Positions 12,166 to 25,156 of a stretch of 64,000 nucleotides of DNA are shown in pieces. The stretch comes from Siphlonurus alternatus (taxonomy: Eukaryota > Arthropoda > Insecta > Ephemeroptera > Siphlonuridae): positions 35,164,203 through 35,228,202 of the forward strand of contig OX463779.1 of the NCBI GenBank assembly GCA_949825025.1, in the 5' to 3' direction. Numbering within the stretch: position 1 is the first letter of the stretch; every line of letters begins with the position of its first letter. The notes under the pieces are model-generated. The model made no database searches and had not been told where the DNA came from. It saw only the letters and a program-made list of their open reading frames with translations. A program made the position numbers and the translations under genes.

Positions 12166-12341
12166 ATGGTTCCGTGGAGAAAGCGCTGGTATGCATTTTC
12201 CAGAATGAACAAAATGGCGGGTTTGCCTTTGGTTTCTTTTCATCCTTTGTTATTGTAATTTTAAACCTTATTGAAAAAGCAAAGCCGTCATTTTGTTCAT
12301 TCCGTAGAATGCAAACCCCAGCGCTTTCTCCGCGGAACCAT
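12166..12341. mobile_element. Short MITE with ~40-bp terminal inverted repeats
   Basis: The left end GATGGTTCCGTGGAGAAAGC mirrors the right end GCTTTCTCCGCGGAACCATC. Inner arm sequences CATTTTCCAGAATGAAC and GTTCATTCCGTAGAATG also pair. A right-hand remnant of the same element is in the duplicated segment at 11.68 kb. Confidence 0.75.
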
Positions 12342-12537
12342 CGATATAATATTTATATATATAATATATATATTCATAGAGAATTATAAAAAATTGAAAA
12401 AATCGGTACAGGATACAAGTTTATGACTTTATAATTATGATATGTTTTCTGCATTAATACAAAACATCCATTATAATAAAATGTTGAAATGCATTTAAAA
12501 ATTTTAAGGCTCAAAAAAGGCACTTAATTAATATTTA
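12209..12537. repeat. Segmental duplication, copy 2
   Basis: Direct repeat of 11677-11996 with a few substitutions and small indels. It covers most of the MITE plus about 190 bp of ordinary AT-rich flank, so the duplication is not simply two independent insertions. Confidence 0.85.
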
Positions 12538-15500
12538 ATATAAAATACATTGCTATAATATTTACAATGCTGAAATATAAAATTACAATAATTAATGAGT
12601 GATTTGGAAATGTGTATTTCTATTACAGCAGGCCATGCAATATATGTATTATTGAGCCTAATCCTTTGGCCAGATTTATTTTGAGATCAGCATGCAAAAT
12701 CATGATCAATTCACAAATCATTTTTGTGAAGGCATAATTATATATTTACTGTGACTTTATAGATCCTGAACAGTCGGCAGATTTTTTTTAAAATGTATAC
12801 ATTTATCAACCTACCTTTGAAACAATTATTATTAATTTTGGTGGAACAAGTCTCATTAGTTTTAAAACACATTTTCTTTCAATAAAAGCATAAGAGAGAG
12901 AAAAATACATTGACTTTGTAAAAGAGGAGGCAAATATGAGATCATTAAAAATTATAAAATTAATGCTGCAGACTGCTCATTGATCCCACCACAAAACAGA
13001 AAAAACTGAGATCACTGTTTCAGGGAGCTGTGATGAACAAGGCATTTATATTATCACAGTCGTTAGACATCATTTCTTGTTTTTGTAGGTTTTAACATAC
13101 AGATAAAAATGCAAAGCTGTCTTTTTTTTAAAAAATAATAACATTCCAAATTGCAAAGAGAAAAAGAGAGCTTTAAATATATAGAAACAACAAAGCACCC
13201 AAGAAACCAAATAGAAAAGAAACTTCAAAAACTAATCAATTCACGCTTATATTATATTAATATATAAAAAAAAAGTAAGAAAAAATTATTATTGAAATAT
13301 ACGTACACTTGAAATTTAAAGAAATTCCAAAGAATTATTTATATATAATAGCAAATGGGTAATTTTAATCACTGGTATATAATATGCATTAAACTTTAAC
13401 ATTTCTAGCAAAAAAGCATTATTAAATCACTAATCAAGCCTGTAAATTGCAGTTTGAGCTCAAGTTTTCATTAGAAACAAACATAGAAACTTTTCAAGAC
13501 TACAACTTTACATGATATAATTAGTAATTATCTTTCAAATAAAGTTACATTTGAAATATCTTTTTCATGCAATACATACGTGAAAATGTTTTATATTATT
13601 AATTATGTAGCTTCAAATGTAATAAAAAAATTCTTTTGTTAATTAATAAATAAGCATTTTCTTATGTGACCATGCAGGCTATACAAAAAAAAAAAAAAAA
13701 AAAAAAAAAACGGTCTAAAAGGCAATCACTCTGTCTATTTCCCTCCCCCTTTTCACACTGCTGAACAGAACAGGTGTGTCAGTCTGACTGAATTAAAGAA
13801 ACTATCATACTGTATTTGCATGTTTTGCTCAAATAGAAGGCAGCAGGAGAAATCTTGACACTTTGAAAAATACTAAAGAAACACAAAATTATTTAAAAAA
13901 AAAAAAAAAAGAAGAAGAAGAGGATCAATATAAAATTTATACATGTTTAACATAAAACTGACCATATTAATTAATTAGTACATTCAAATATAATTTGAAT
14001 CTTATGAGAACTGACAATGAGAATCTCTGAGAGACAAGGAAAATATAGCTAAACAATACATACTAAAATGGGTGACGCCATTTTCAATGTTAATTCAATT
14101 CAATGAATTGTTTTTGCGATGAAGGCATCAATGATATTCAATACGTACATGGTGTCCAATATATATATAATATACAGTAAACATCTTTTCCTTGCCTTCA
14201 CTACCTACTGCCCTTGCAAGAATAAGTTCTCTGATGCCATCTTTTTCAAAAGAGATTATCCTCGACAAGTAGTGTGCACCCAACTAAGCTCATTCACTTC
14301 ATAAAAATGATACTCTAAAAATAAAATTAAAAGAAAAAAAAAATGAATCTAAAAAACTGTGTGCATTTGATTGGGGAAAGGGTGCAGTCTAAAATGCGCT
14401 GAACATTTTTTTTTTTTTTTTTTACAGAAGCAAAAAGTAACCCAACCTAAAAATCTATACTTTTTTGCGAGTCTTTAGCCTTGAATTCTTTGTTTTGTGC
14501 CCAATTCACAATTCGTAACCACAAGTCGCAACTTTTTATCTTGGCAGAGCCAGGGTATAGAAAATGGTGGCGGTATTGGCGCAATTCGACTGGCCAAGCA
14601 GGGCGCAGTATTACAAGTCGTGAGCCGAAATAAAAAGCTTAAATTTGAGACTTTATAATAAGAATAAAATTAAGCAGCAAGAAGTGAGTATCAATCACAG
14701 CAAAATGAAAAATTGATTATGCAACCAAATTTAATATAATACATAATTATGTTATTAACCAACTAACTACAGTATATATATTTTTTTTATCTTCCACAAA
14801 CTAGTACATTGATATCCTTGTTGAAGGAATAAAATAAAACAATAAAATTAATTAACTTGGAAATAATATTTCTTAATATTTATGCATAATCAATTTTAAC
14901 ATTTATTTGCTGCAACCAACTTTTGTGCTATTTTGTGAAAATAAATTAATGCTGCTATTGCAATATAATCTAAGTGAAAAAAAAAAATATATATATATAT
15001 ATAATATTAAAAAAAAAAAAAAAACTATTAAGGCGGCACAACAATGGCTTAATTGGTCATAAATTTTTTGGACTTGATTTGTTTTTAAACATGAAAAGAG
15101 AAAAAGAAGAAGCACCAATTCAATTGAGCAGAAGTAACATGTTGCACACATGCAAAACATAATACAATGGAAAATCTTGTTAAAAATATTAATAAAAACA
15201 TTGAAACATCAATGATAAAAGTTTAATTAAAATGTAATGTAAAAAAAAAATAAAAAAAATATAAGTTTATAAATGCAAAATAATTGCATATTCTGTTAAT
15301 GTTATTGCTTAGTGTCATGATACTATTATAAAATTGCACTGCCTTGATTTAAAACATTAAACAACAATAATAAGATGTAGCAAAAATTATTGGCAGTATC
15401 CAATATATTGCATTATTACAGAGCTGACACATTTTTTTTTATTTATTTATTTATTTATATGTACTTGAAATAATTAAGAAATCAATAAAATTTCTCAAAG

Positions 15501-16959
15501 AACAAGCATTAAAAAAGTTTTGCTTATATTTGTCTTATATAAATGCTGTTGTACAATACAAGTATTTATATTGCTCATAATACAATGTTACCGGAGTTAG
15601 CAATAATGTATAATTGTCAAACTCCGAACATATAAAAAAACAGCAACATGAAAAACAATTGGCATTATCACAGAATCCTCAAACTTTTTCATGCATCATC
15701 TGTAACATTTTGTTCTCAATATACTTTATAAAAAATTATTGGTTAAAATGTATAAATTTTCAAACAAATTACAATTTTCAATAACCAACTATAAAAATCA
15801 TATATTTAACAGTATTATATAAACTTTTTTTAAATTTTTATATTTAATTCTTCTACACGCATTAATATCTACAAAATTCATTAACAATATTTATATTTTA
15901 CCAACGAATAACGCAACACAACTAGTTGAAATAAGATTATTCTGTGCTGATGACAATTTCTTGTCAAATATTGGGACACTTTTAAATGTACTGTAATAAC
16001 CATGCAAGCTTACAATCAGAAATAAAATTTGAAAATGTCAATACAGGACATGAGATCAAATTTCCAGTGCAAATATTTACCTCATTATCAATGGGTTCCA
16101 TTAATATATATGAGCATGTGAATCTTGCTAAAATGGGAGCTATACAGTTTTAGTATACAGAAGTGCAACTCCACAAAATGGTCAAAAATGTTACTGGAAT
16201 AAAGGAAAATTTTGAGAGCCTTCTTTACCTCTTATATCTGAAATTATGCAAATTTTTATTTTATTTGTTTTTTTTTTAAAGCAGAATTGCATTGAATAAA
16301 ATTTAAAAATGCTTCATATATCTTTTAAGTCAATAATTGTCTATATTTAGTGTAACAATTTTCTAAATATAAATTTCAATTTTTGGACAACATTCTTATG
16401 CTTATCACAATTTAGGCAAATTAATAATAATCAATTTATTTTAATTATGTATGTACGAGGGAAAAAACAGAAAATAAATAGAACTAGGTAGAATCGTTAA
16501 TAAATTTAACAGTAACTTGAAATTTTGTTTATAAAAACAATATATGGGATGGATACAAAGTAGAAGTTTAATAATTTAATTGTGAGAGTATATATATAAT
16601 ATATTTTGTTATTTACATAAAAAAAAGGTATAAATTTTAGCACCGTAAATTTAAACGGCTTCTCCATAATTAGAGAAACGGAATTACAGAGACGGATTTT
16701 TCTAATCATTTAATGCCTCTACGGCCCTCTACAAAATACAACTAAAATAAATGTTTTTTTTTAAATGTATAAAAATACATGTATAACAATAACTTTAAGA
16801 AAGGTGAATTCAAGTGAATTGTTTTTTTGTTTTTTTAATGGACTCCCAGTAATGAATTAAAATTTTGGCACTAGATTTTTTTTTGTATACTTAAAATATC
16901 TTTCATATAAAAATACAAGTTAAAAATTTATCCACTGGATACAACAAGCACTGGTTTAA

Positions 16960-17108
16960 AATTCGTCACCTCAGAATGCAAGTCGCGTAAGTACAAAAAA
17001 ATTTGATGCAACTTTGAAACTTATCTCAATATAACCTAAAGCTCAAAAGCTCAAAGTCCCATCAAATTTTTTTGTGCTTACGCGACTTGCATTCTGAGGC
17101 GACGAATT
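16960..17108. mobile_element. Small palindromic MITE
   Basis: AATTCGTCACCTCAGAATGC plus AAGTCGCGTAAG mirror CTTACGCGACTTGCATTCTG and GACGAATT, with a ~45-bp loop. It lies just downstream of HBP1, in its probable 3' UTR or flank. Confidence 0.75.
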
Positions 17109-17136
17109 GTATAGGAAATTGTAACTAATACAATTT

Positions 17137-17281
17137 CATTCATTCATTCATTCATTCATTCATTCATTCATTCATTCATTCATTCATTCATTCATTCATT
17201 CATTCATTCATTCATTCATTCATTCATTCATTCATTCATTCATTCATTCATTCATTCATTCATTCATTCATTCATTCATTC
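17137..17281. repeat. (CATT)n tetranucleotide microsatellite
   Basis: About 36 perfect CATT units followed by a T tract, downstream of the HBP1 stop codon. Confidence 0.97.
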
Positions 17282-17632
17282 CTTTTTTTTTTTTTTTTTT
17301 ACAAGAATGTCATCCATCAGAAATATAATATACTATAGACCTGTGTCTATACTGCACTTTAAATTGATAATTATTGTAAAACGCCCATTCCTTACATAGT
17401 GTTCATGTTGTGTACTGTGCATATCCCACACATGTACATTTGAAAAAAAAAAAGAAAAAAAAAAAGTAGAAATAAATTACATCCTATATGCAAAATTGTA
17501 ACATTGAAGCATGCCATTCAGTACTGTATTTCAAATGCAGCTTTTAAAAGAAATTGCTGCCTTTTAATTTAAAGAAGTCATTTTGAAGGGCTGAAAGAGC
17601 CAGGGAAAGAAAGTGAAAGGACCGAGAGGCAC

Positions 17633-20600
17633 TTAGCTGGTGGAGTGTGAGCGTTTCCTCTTCCAACAGTCAGGGTGCAGTCTCTTCTGCTCTTGTGCCA
17701 TCACTCTGGCCTCTTGAACGTAAATGTCTCGCTCCGTGGCAGGCAAGCTACGCCACGCCTCTCCCAGAAGAACACTGATTGCTCTGCGAACATTAACAAA
17801 ACAAAAATAAAATAACGATACTGCTAAAAAAATATTCTTCTTATAGTCTCACCAGCTGTTATACCAGTACAGTAGATAGCATTGGAAGCTGTCTAAAATA
17901 TTAAATTTTAATTGTAAAGAGGAAGCTAAAATAATGTTACCTGTTATCTTTTCCAGGATATCGCTGGATGAGTTCCAGCCGATACTTCTTGGCAAACAGC
18001 ATAAATGCATTCATGGGTCTCTTGGGTCGGAGAGCATCAAGAACCTTTTTAGTTGGCGATGAAGGTGGAGAGAGCAGACCTTCGGGTGGTGGAGCTTGGG
18101 ATGGAGGGGGCATGTTAGTGGTTGCCTGCAGTGTTGAGGTGTCCTCAGGAGGAAATGAAAATCTGTAAACAAGAAACTGAATTTTACCATCTGAGCAACA
18201 CATTACTATTTCATCCAAAATCTTCTTATAGTTGAAAATCATCCTTTTGACAAATAATTTGCTTGTGTACAAAACTGCATTTAATGAAAACAAATCAAGT
18301 AAAAAAAAAACTAAAAAATAAAATTTTAACAATGATAGTACTAAATTACAGTGTAAGGAGATTGGTTTAGTGCTATTGTACCTTCCGATTATTGCACTGT
18401 AAGTATACAAGTACGTTATCAACATTTGAAAGAAAAGTTAGAAAAGAGAAGTCTCCAACCTGCTCTCGTGATCTCTGGTCAAAGTGAGGCACTCTAACCA
18501 ATTGAGCTACAGTCTTCGCCTCTCTTCTCAAAAACCAATCTTCTTAAAATAATTTAATATTATTCTATCCAGTCAGATAGATAAATCTGGTAGATAGTTA
18601 GAGAAATTTGTGATACATAATAAATACTGATTTGAAATAACACTACTATCATTTCAAAAATCTAAACATGTATTAATATTATTAACTTTCAATCCTGAAC
18701 AAATTGAGGGTGTTTTGCACAAAGTTGATGGAATTTACCTCTTGAATCGCTCACAGATGTCTGGTGACATGATGGGCAGTCCTGAGGGGGGCACACAGAT
18801 GTCTCCTCTTTCTAACAGGTGGCAGGCAACTCCGTACTTCTTCAGTACCAAATCAGGGTACACAGCACTCCAGCCTGAAGACAACATACACATTAGATAT
18901 AATGCTCATGCAATACTTTGCTGTAAAATAATACTTTTCACTGAAATCAATCAATGAAAAATTAAAAAAATAATAATAATAAAGAAAATAAATACAATAT
19001 AACTAGCTGGTACTTATTCGTAATTGAAATTTATATTAATATGAACACACAAAAAAAATAATAATAATCAGGGTTCCGGACCGCCGGTGAAAACGGTCCG
19101 GTCAACCGCGGTCCGGTTGTTGATTCGTCGGTCAAAAATTTGGACCGGTCCAGCGGTCTCATCGCAGCGGCGGTCGCGTGACCGGTCGCGGTCGGGGCAC
19201 GGCGGTCATGTTGGACCGGTCGCGTCAAAATACGCGGTCATTTCTGCAGATGGACTGCGGCGGACCGTGACCGCGGTCGCATATATATAATATTATCGGG
19301 ATAATCGGGATTTTCGGGCATAATTATACTTTATATATTATTATATAAATTATATTTTATACTAAGGCTTACAGCTGCCTTCTTTTAACAGCTAGTATTC
19401 AATACTTATTATTCGTTATAAGTATACTTATATATCAAGAATTCGGGATAAATTTCCTCAATTTTTAATTTATGCTTTCGTAAACTTAATTGTGCTAACG
19501 ATGATGTGTGTTTGATCCTGCATGGTTACTCATAACATTACTTACGAACGCCGGTACATGCCCGTTCACCTTGATCGTCGGTCCAACTTGATTGTTGAGA
19601 CCCACCGACTCGATCGTACTTCGTTCTCGTCAAGTTAGTTATACCTGAGCATTGCGAGTGACAGTATGTCGCCAATAACCAGCAAGCAGACAGCAATTAT
19701 GCATGATCAGTTTTAAAGTATTATATAATTATGTACTTTATTATGAACTAAAAAAAAAGTAAGTAAGAAACAACAAAAATAATATGTTATATAATTTAAT
19801 AATAATATAAATATTTTACTTTTTATATTTTATATAATAACATAATTATAACTTATAAAAAATATTAATGATGTATACGTAACTATAAACCACGATCGCA
19901 AATAAAGTTATATTGACCGCAGTCGTAATTTCAGTTCTTCAGTAAGGAGCGGTTTCAATATTTTTTAACTTTTAAAATTTTCAAGGCCGCTAAATTTATG
20001 ATCGCGATCGGTAGTTCGAAATAACCGTTCATTGCGCGCGGTCTTGGTCAGACCGGTCGCGATCGATGGTCAGACCGGTCGCCGTTGAGCATCAACGGTC
20101 AGTTATGGACCGGCCATGACCGGTCAAGCAAAATGAGCGTTTTTTTTTTGCGGCCATGACCGGTCTGAAACGGTCCGGTCCGGAACCCTGATAATAATCT
20201 ACTGCAAGTCTATGGCTTATTAAAAAGTTGCTGCACACTCCAATCAAATAATATCAAGGCTTAAAATGCTGCTATACACTCACCCTTGTCTTTGATGAAG
20301 AAGGGGTGGTGAGGCTCGCACTCAGCGATGACTCCTCCCTCCCAGGGTCTTGCAAGACGTAGGGGTGGCATGGCAACGTAACTCATTTGAAGGCTCACTC
20401 TCAGAGGTGCACCATCAATCTCTTCGCCTCCTCGGATCAAGTGTACTACCTCCACTTGCAAGGGTCCCAACCACTCGCCATTCCAGGCCGAGGGTGAGGC
20501 TGCAAGCTCCTCCACCATCTGCCAACATCCACCCAGCAGCTGGTCTACACGCACTCGAGAGCCTGAAAAAATATATTTACAACATGAGTTACTTAATGAA

Positions 20601-21490
20601 AGGTAGGGCTGTTTGCCAAGTTGGCTAGACGAAATACAGTAGTAGGTTCACATTGGTCTTAATGGTGATTAAAAGCCTATATAATAACTAAAAAATGTCA
20701 TATTACAGTAATGTGCATCTTAATGAAAATTCTATAAAGGCAGGTCATGATCGGAAACAAGTTGGCTCACCTGGTAGGAAGCAGTGCCATGCTGGTAGCG
20801 GCCAAGGCAGTGTCCAAGATATTGATGACCAATTTGGAGAATAATTTAATTCTTCCTGGCTACTGCCCAGAGACGAAGGGGCAGGGCTCAGCAGAGCTGA
20901 ACTCTCAAGCATTACCAAGGTGTGTGCAGGCAATGCAGAGAGGGGGCGGACTGGGTCAGGTGGCTGCAGAACCCGTAGACTTGGGGATGGGGGTGGTAAA
21001 GCACCAGGACTCAACTGAGAGCTTGCTGGGAGACAGCTTCCAGGGGAGGGTGGAACTTCGTGATGATTTCCTCCGTCAATCTTAGGGGTGGGAGAGGGTA
21101 ACACTGGCTTGGATGCTGCATCATTTATTCCTGAGAAACTGTATGCCCTGTAATAAATAATCAAATTTATATTATAATATGCATTGTATTTATGTATGCA
21201 TATTTTAAAAATTTATAATCATAATACCTTTTGCGAAAAGGTAAATTTTTCTGCATAAGTGGACTCTTTGGACTTGTAGCAATAATAGCAAAATCCTTTA
21301 GCATGTTTATTGTATCAGGTTGTTTCGTCATTAAGTTTAAAGGTGGGGGAATTTGTTTAAGTTTCTTTGTTTTGATACTGAGATCTTTTGGTGTGTCATC
21401 ATTGCACTTGTCGCTGGGTGGTTCATTAGGAGTCTCTTCCATATGTGAGGCTTCCAAGCCCACATATTGTCTTTGAATGTTATTCATGCT
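17633..21490 (-). CDS. HBP1: HMG box-containing protein 1 (HBP1): AXH plus HMG box
   Basis: HBP1 is a sequence-specific nuclear repressor linked to cell-cycle exit and Wnt signalling. Exons: 21228-21490, 20771-21147, 20284-20562, 18739-18874, 17941-18162, 17633-17783. Phases agree; from the ATG at 21487 the protein has 474 residues (human 514). Seen in order: a conserved N-terminal motif IATSPKSPLMQ (69-79); a WxxxxPAWHCFLPG segment opening the AXH domain, which runs to roughly residue 350; a proline/serine linker; and the HMG box from KRPMNAFMLFAKKY (398 onward) to CWKRKR near the end. PKDLS (33-37) fits the PxDLS motif recognised by CtBP corepressors; this is inferred. The first exon follows a good acceptor, so a non-coding or short coding 5' exon may exist upstream. 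A hAT element and a tRNA-like sequence sit in its introns. Confidence 0.95.
18449..18521 (-). pseudogene. tRNA-like sequence (tRNA pseudogene or SINE head)
   Basis: On the minus strand TGTAGCTCAATTGGTTAGAG is an excellent tRNA D-arm / A-box. Around 40 bases later GGTTGGAGACT is a poor B-box (expected GGTTCGANTCC). The acceptor halves do not pair properly. It is therefore a decayed tRNA or the head of a tRNA-derived SINE, lying in an HBP1 intron. No poly-A tail or body could be tied to it. Confidence 0.5.
19069..20190. mobile_element. Non-autonomous hAT-type element
   Basis: A 1,122-bp element in an HBP1 intron. The terminal inverted repeats are CAGGGTTCCGGACCG and CGGTCCGGAACCCTG. It is flanked by a perfect 8-bp target duplication, ATAATAAT, at 19061-19068 and 20191-20198. 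Eight-base duplications and CAGGG ends are typical of hAT elements. Both subterminal regions are packed with GACCGGTC/ACCGGTC-type motifs, while the middle is AT-rich. No transposase ORF is present. Confidence 0.88.
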
Positions 21491-22434
21491 CTGAAAGTAG
21501 AGATTATAAAAATGTACAATTATACTCTGAAGGCATACAGAGCTACCTAGTATTAAGTATAATATGCACATTTTGTAATATTTATATATATCATATGCAT
21601 ATTTATGCATACTAACTCTGTATATGCTTATACAGTATACAGTCTGTCTGTACATTATGCATACATATTATAGAAAAAGACAGTTTCGTGACCGTGAGTG
21701 CAGTCTGAGATAGAAATACAGTATGTATAATTGACTGGCTACATAATATGCATATACATTGCATACAGTAAGCACTGCTGGTCATTGCATATGCATACAG
21801 TATGCATATGATACACATACCCCCCCATACAAATTGCATTTCAATCTTCATATTATGATGAACTCCTGAACTGTGTGGCCTTTATTTTGGGTTCATTTGG
21901 ACCGCAGCCCATTATTAATTTGCAAATAAAAAAATAATAAATTCAAACAAAAATGCAAACAATAAATATACATAATTATTGTGCAATAGCTATTTTGCAG
22001 CACACATTTTGATTTCTGACATATCCTATCACATGTTGAAATCACTTGACATTCAAGGATGTCAGCCATGTTTAAAAAACCCTTTGTAAACCTGACCATT
22101 ATATGGCTGTAATTTAATAAATATGAATTGAATCCTATAAAATAAAACATTCACTGGTAGAAAATGCTTGAGAGATGTTAAAATATCTAAAATTAACACA
22201 CTTTTAATTAGAATTTATGTAAATACTCACCACAATGTTCACCCAAACATCAATCACAACAAATCCCCACCACTTTTTTTTATTTTTTTTTGCAGATTTG
22301 TATTTCGTTGCGCTTATGTTTTCTTGCAACGTTGCCAGCTTTTGATATCCACATTAGCCGAGCATTGCACTGCAAAATTTATGTCATCATTTTTCTGACA
22401 ATTGTGTGATTTGAGCTGGATTTTCTCTTAAAAA
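21491..22434. other. HBP1-Derlin-1 divergent intergenic region
   Basis: The two start codons point away from each other, 947 bp apart, so this interval should hold the promoters of both genes and perhaps a 5' UTR exon of HBP1. It contains several TATGCATA-like repeats (21580-21810) and no clear CpG-rich core. No element was identified with confidence. Confidence 0.45.
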
Positions 22435-25156
22435 ATGAGTGATATAACTGAGTGGTTTAAAGGGCTACCTACATTCACACGATGGTGGCTTGGTTTAACT
22501 GTTGGCTTCTCCCTTTTCGGCAGATTTGGCCTCCTACGGCCTGACTATCTGATCCTTCTGTATGAACCCCTCGTTCACAGGTTTCAGGTATGTATATGAT
22601 ATGTAGGTGGTCAGTATGCAGTAATGAATTATTGTTGTTTGGTGATTAACATATTACATAAATGGTACTGGGGTCTAATATTTTTATGTACCGTATTTTC
22701 AGCTATGGAGGCCTGCTACAGCCCTCTTTTTCTACCCACTGAATCCTAGTACAGGCTTTCATTTCCTCATCAATCTGTACTTTTTGTATAACTACTCTCT
22801 TCGACTTGAAACAGGTATGTTATATGCACACTGTTTTTAATTACATATGTATGCATACTTGAAGACTTCTTTCACATACCGGTATGCATACTGTACTCAG
22901 AAATCATGCTGTAACACTCCACACAAAAAAAAAAAAAAAAAAAGCTTATTTAAAATTTTTGGATTACATGTATGAATAAAGCACTGTATGGATATGTATG
23001 CATATACAGTATCATACAGTACTTATAGCTTCTTTCACAAATGATATGTTTATGTATGATACATGTACTTTAAATTTTCTACGTACGCTCGAAAAATCAA
23101 GCTCGGCTTACTGAGCAATATTTTCTGCCGCTTTATCCCGCATTCTCGCAACAATTCATTTTTGGAGTGTGAATCTAAAAGTACCTTAATTAATTAAAAT
23201 GCTTTCACACACTTTGAAATTCCTATTGCATTCTGTAAAAAAATCCATTTTTATTTTACACCACATTTTTACAGAGCTTGATGGCACACCACAACAATTT
23301 TCGAGCATGTGAAAGCACCTTCATTACATTTACTTGTTAATTTATTATTAAAAATAGGCATTATTATTAAATGAAGCAGTAATGCACAGCAGCTGAGATT
23401 TTGAAGAGAATTACATACACACGACAACTATATAATTATTTATTAAATATTTCTAATTTAAATAAAAATTCCAGGAATATTTGAAGGCCGACCTGCTGAC
23501 TACTTGTTCATGCTGCTGTTCAACTGGTTCGTCTGCGTCGTGGTTGGTCTGATTGGAGAGATTCCAGTAAGTAAAAAGTAAAAGCCATGCCTCGGCTCTA
23601 TACTGACCGCACCCTTCATATCCACAGCTGCTAATGGACCCCATGGTGCTGAGTGTCCTGTATGTTTGGTGCCAGCTAAACAAGGACGTCATCGTAAACT
23701 TCTGGTTCGGCTCCCAGTTCAAGGCCATGTACCTGCCCTGGGTGCTCTTTGCATTCAATCTCATCATTTCTGGCGGGTATGTACTAAACAGTGCTGTTGA
23801 CTTTAGTTCTTTTGAAGAAAAAGAAAGAACCCCACTTTGATTGAAAATTTATTCACATAAAGTTAATGCAAGATTTGGGGGAGGGGGGGGGGGGGAGGGA
23901 GAGATGCAACCAAATATTTGTTGCTCTAATTTACTAACTTATTATTGTTATTTTGCAATATTAGTCTTTTATTGAACACACAAAGTGTACATACGATATA
24001 AAATAAACAACTTATAAATAAATGCAACAAAACACACATGATACAATTATAAAATGGACAATAGACAGTAGTTATAGAAAGCAAACTGAAAAACAATACA
24101 ATATAATGAGCCTGAACATCATATAGATACATTTTGTAATATAATTTTGCAGTATAATATATTAAATTATTGTTTATGCTCAATACTTTCTCATTAATCT
24201 GACATAACATGTGTTTTATTTTACAGAGGAATTCTTGAGCTGGTCGGGATCCTGGTTGGCCATCTCTACTTCTTCCTGATGTTCAAGTACCCCCAAGAGC
24301 TTGGTGGAGCCAGTCTTTTGACTACGCCCTCGATCCTGTAAGTGTTCAGTTCAGTCTGGAACAAGTCTTTTGCTTTGAAAAATTTAGATCTAAGCACAGA
24401 CAAACAGACGAGGCACCACATGGGATTTTTAGACCCACTTAGATAAGCCATGTTTACGTCTAGCTAGACTGCCAAGAGAGGAGTATAAGTGGAGGGGATA
24501 TGTTAAGAGATGGAGAAAATTTGTACTGTCATCTAGGCGGGCGCACTGTTCACCAATAATGCAAAGGAACACTGGCATACTGTGGGGGGAAGAAACAGGC
24601 ACAAAAATCACATATGGTGCCTCGTATGTTTGTCAGTGATTTAAGCATCGTGCTTGTTTTTACAGCGGATTCCAGTTATTAGATTTTTATACTTAGTTTG
24701 TTTTAAAACATTACACAAGGTGAGTCAGAGCCCTCATCCAGCTAAAATTGTTGTTACTTATTCATAATATAAAAAACTTTAATTAGCTAAATTCTTTGTT
24801 TTCAACAAAAAAGTAACTTTTTGTTTTATAGAAACCTCCATCAAACCATGACAATAAATTTGAAACATAAAGAACACCAGCGTTGGATTTTTTTTATACT
24901 TTTTTCAAATAATAAATATTAACAAGAGGTCACATCCTCTTGCTTGCTATTTTTGATCATTATATTGCAAGTATTTTTATAATTCTTCTTGTGTTGCAGG
25001 TACAAGTACTTTCCAAACCGGCGAGGCGGTGTCCATGGTTTTGGCCAGGCGCCAGCTGCTCGCAGACCTGCTGAGCCGGCAGCACCAGGAGGCGGGGCTG
25101 GTGCGGGACCTCGCAGACACAACTGGGGCCAAGGATTTGTTCTTGGGGGCCAGTAA
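22435..25156 (+). CDS. DERL1: Derlin-1, ER-associated degradation rhomboid pseudoprotease
   Basis: Derlin-1 is a multi-pass ER membrane protein that helps extract misfolded proteins to the cytosolic p97/VCP ATPase. Exons: 22435-22587, 22703-22814, 23475-23566, 23628-23776, 24227-24337, 25000-25156. Phases agree; 257 residues (human 251). The start MSDITEWFKGLPTFTRWW is the family N-terminus. LWRPATALFFYP holds the conserved WR motif of derlins, and a glycine-rich helix GILVGHLYFF follows. The C-terminus RRHNWGQGFVLGGQ is the SHP box that binds p97. There is no rhomboid catalytic GxSG serine, as expected for derlins. All introns are GT-AG, and intron 5 holds a MITE. It is divergent from HBP1. 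Confidence 0.96.
24399..24636. mobile_element. MITE in Derlin-1 intron 5
   Basis: GACAAACAGACGAGGCACCA at the left is mirrored by TGGTGCCTCGTATGTTTGTC at the right, continuing inward as TGGGATTTTT / AAAAATCACA. About 240 bp, no ORF of note. Confidence 0.75.

Larger units (their letters stand above)
10931..17632. other. Gene-free AT-rich stretch between PNKP and HBP1
   Basis: I find no exon with credible splice sites and coding character here. The stretch holds the duplicated segment at 11.68-12.54 kb, long A tracts (for example 13685-13710), a small palindrome at 16960 and a CATT array at 17137. The part nearest 17.6 kb probably includes the HBP1 3' UTR, whose length cannot be read from the sequence alone. 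A slightly GC-richer patch near 14490-14640 has no clear function. Confidence 0.6.

Noticed and set aside
14490..14640. Possible exon or promoter in the GC-richer patch
   Set aside because: No open frame with splice sites and no recognisable motif; weak internal inverted repeats only.
17137..17281. Possible CRISPR-like array
   Set aside because: It is a simple CATT tetranucleotide repeat without spacers, in a eukaryotic genome.
18449..18521. Functional tRNA gene
   Set aside because: The A box is good, but the B box is degenerate and the acceptor stem does not pair.
19031..19290. ORFs on both strands near 19.1 kb
   Set aside because: They read through the GC-rich subterminal repeats of the hAT element and resemble no transposase.
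20747..21085. Plus-strand ORF of 112 codons
   Set aside because: It is antisense to the well-supported HBP1 exon 20771-21147 and reflects that exon's base composition.
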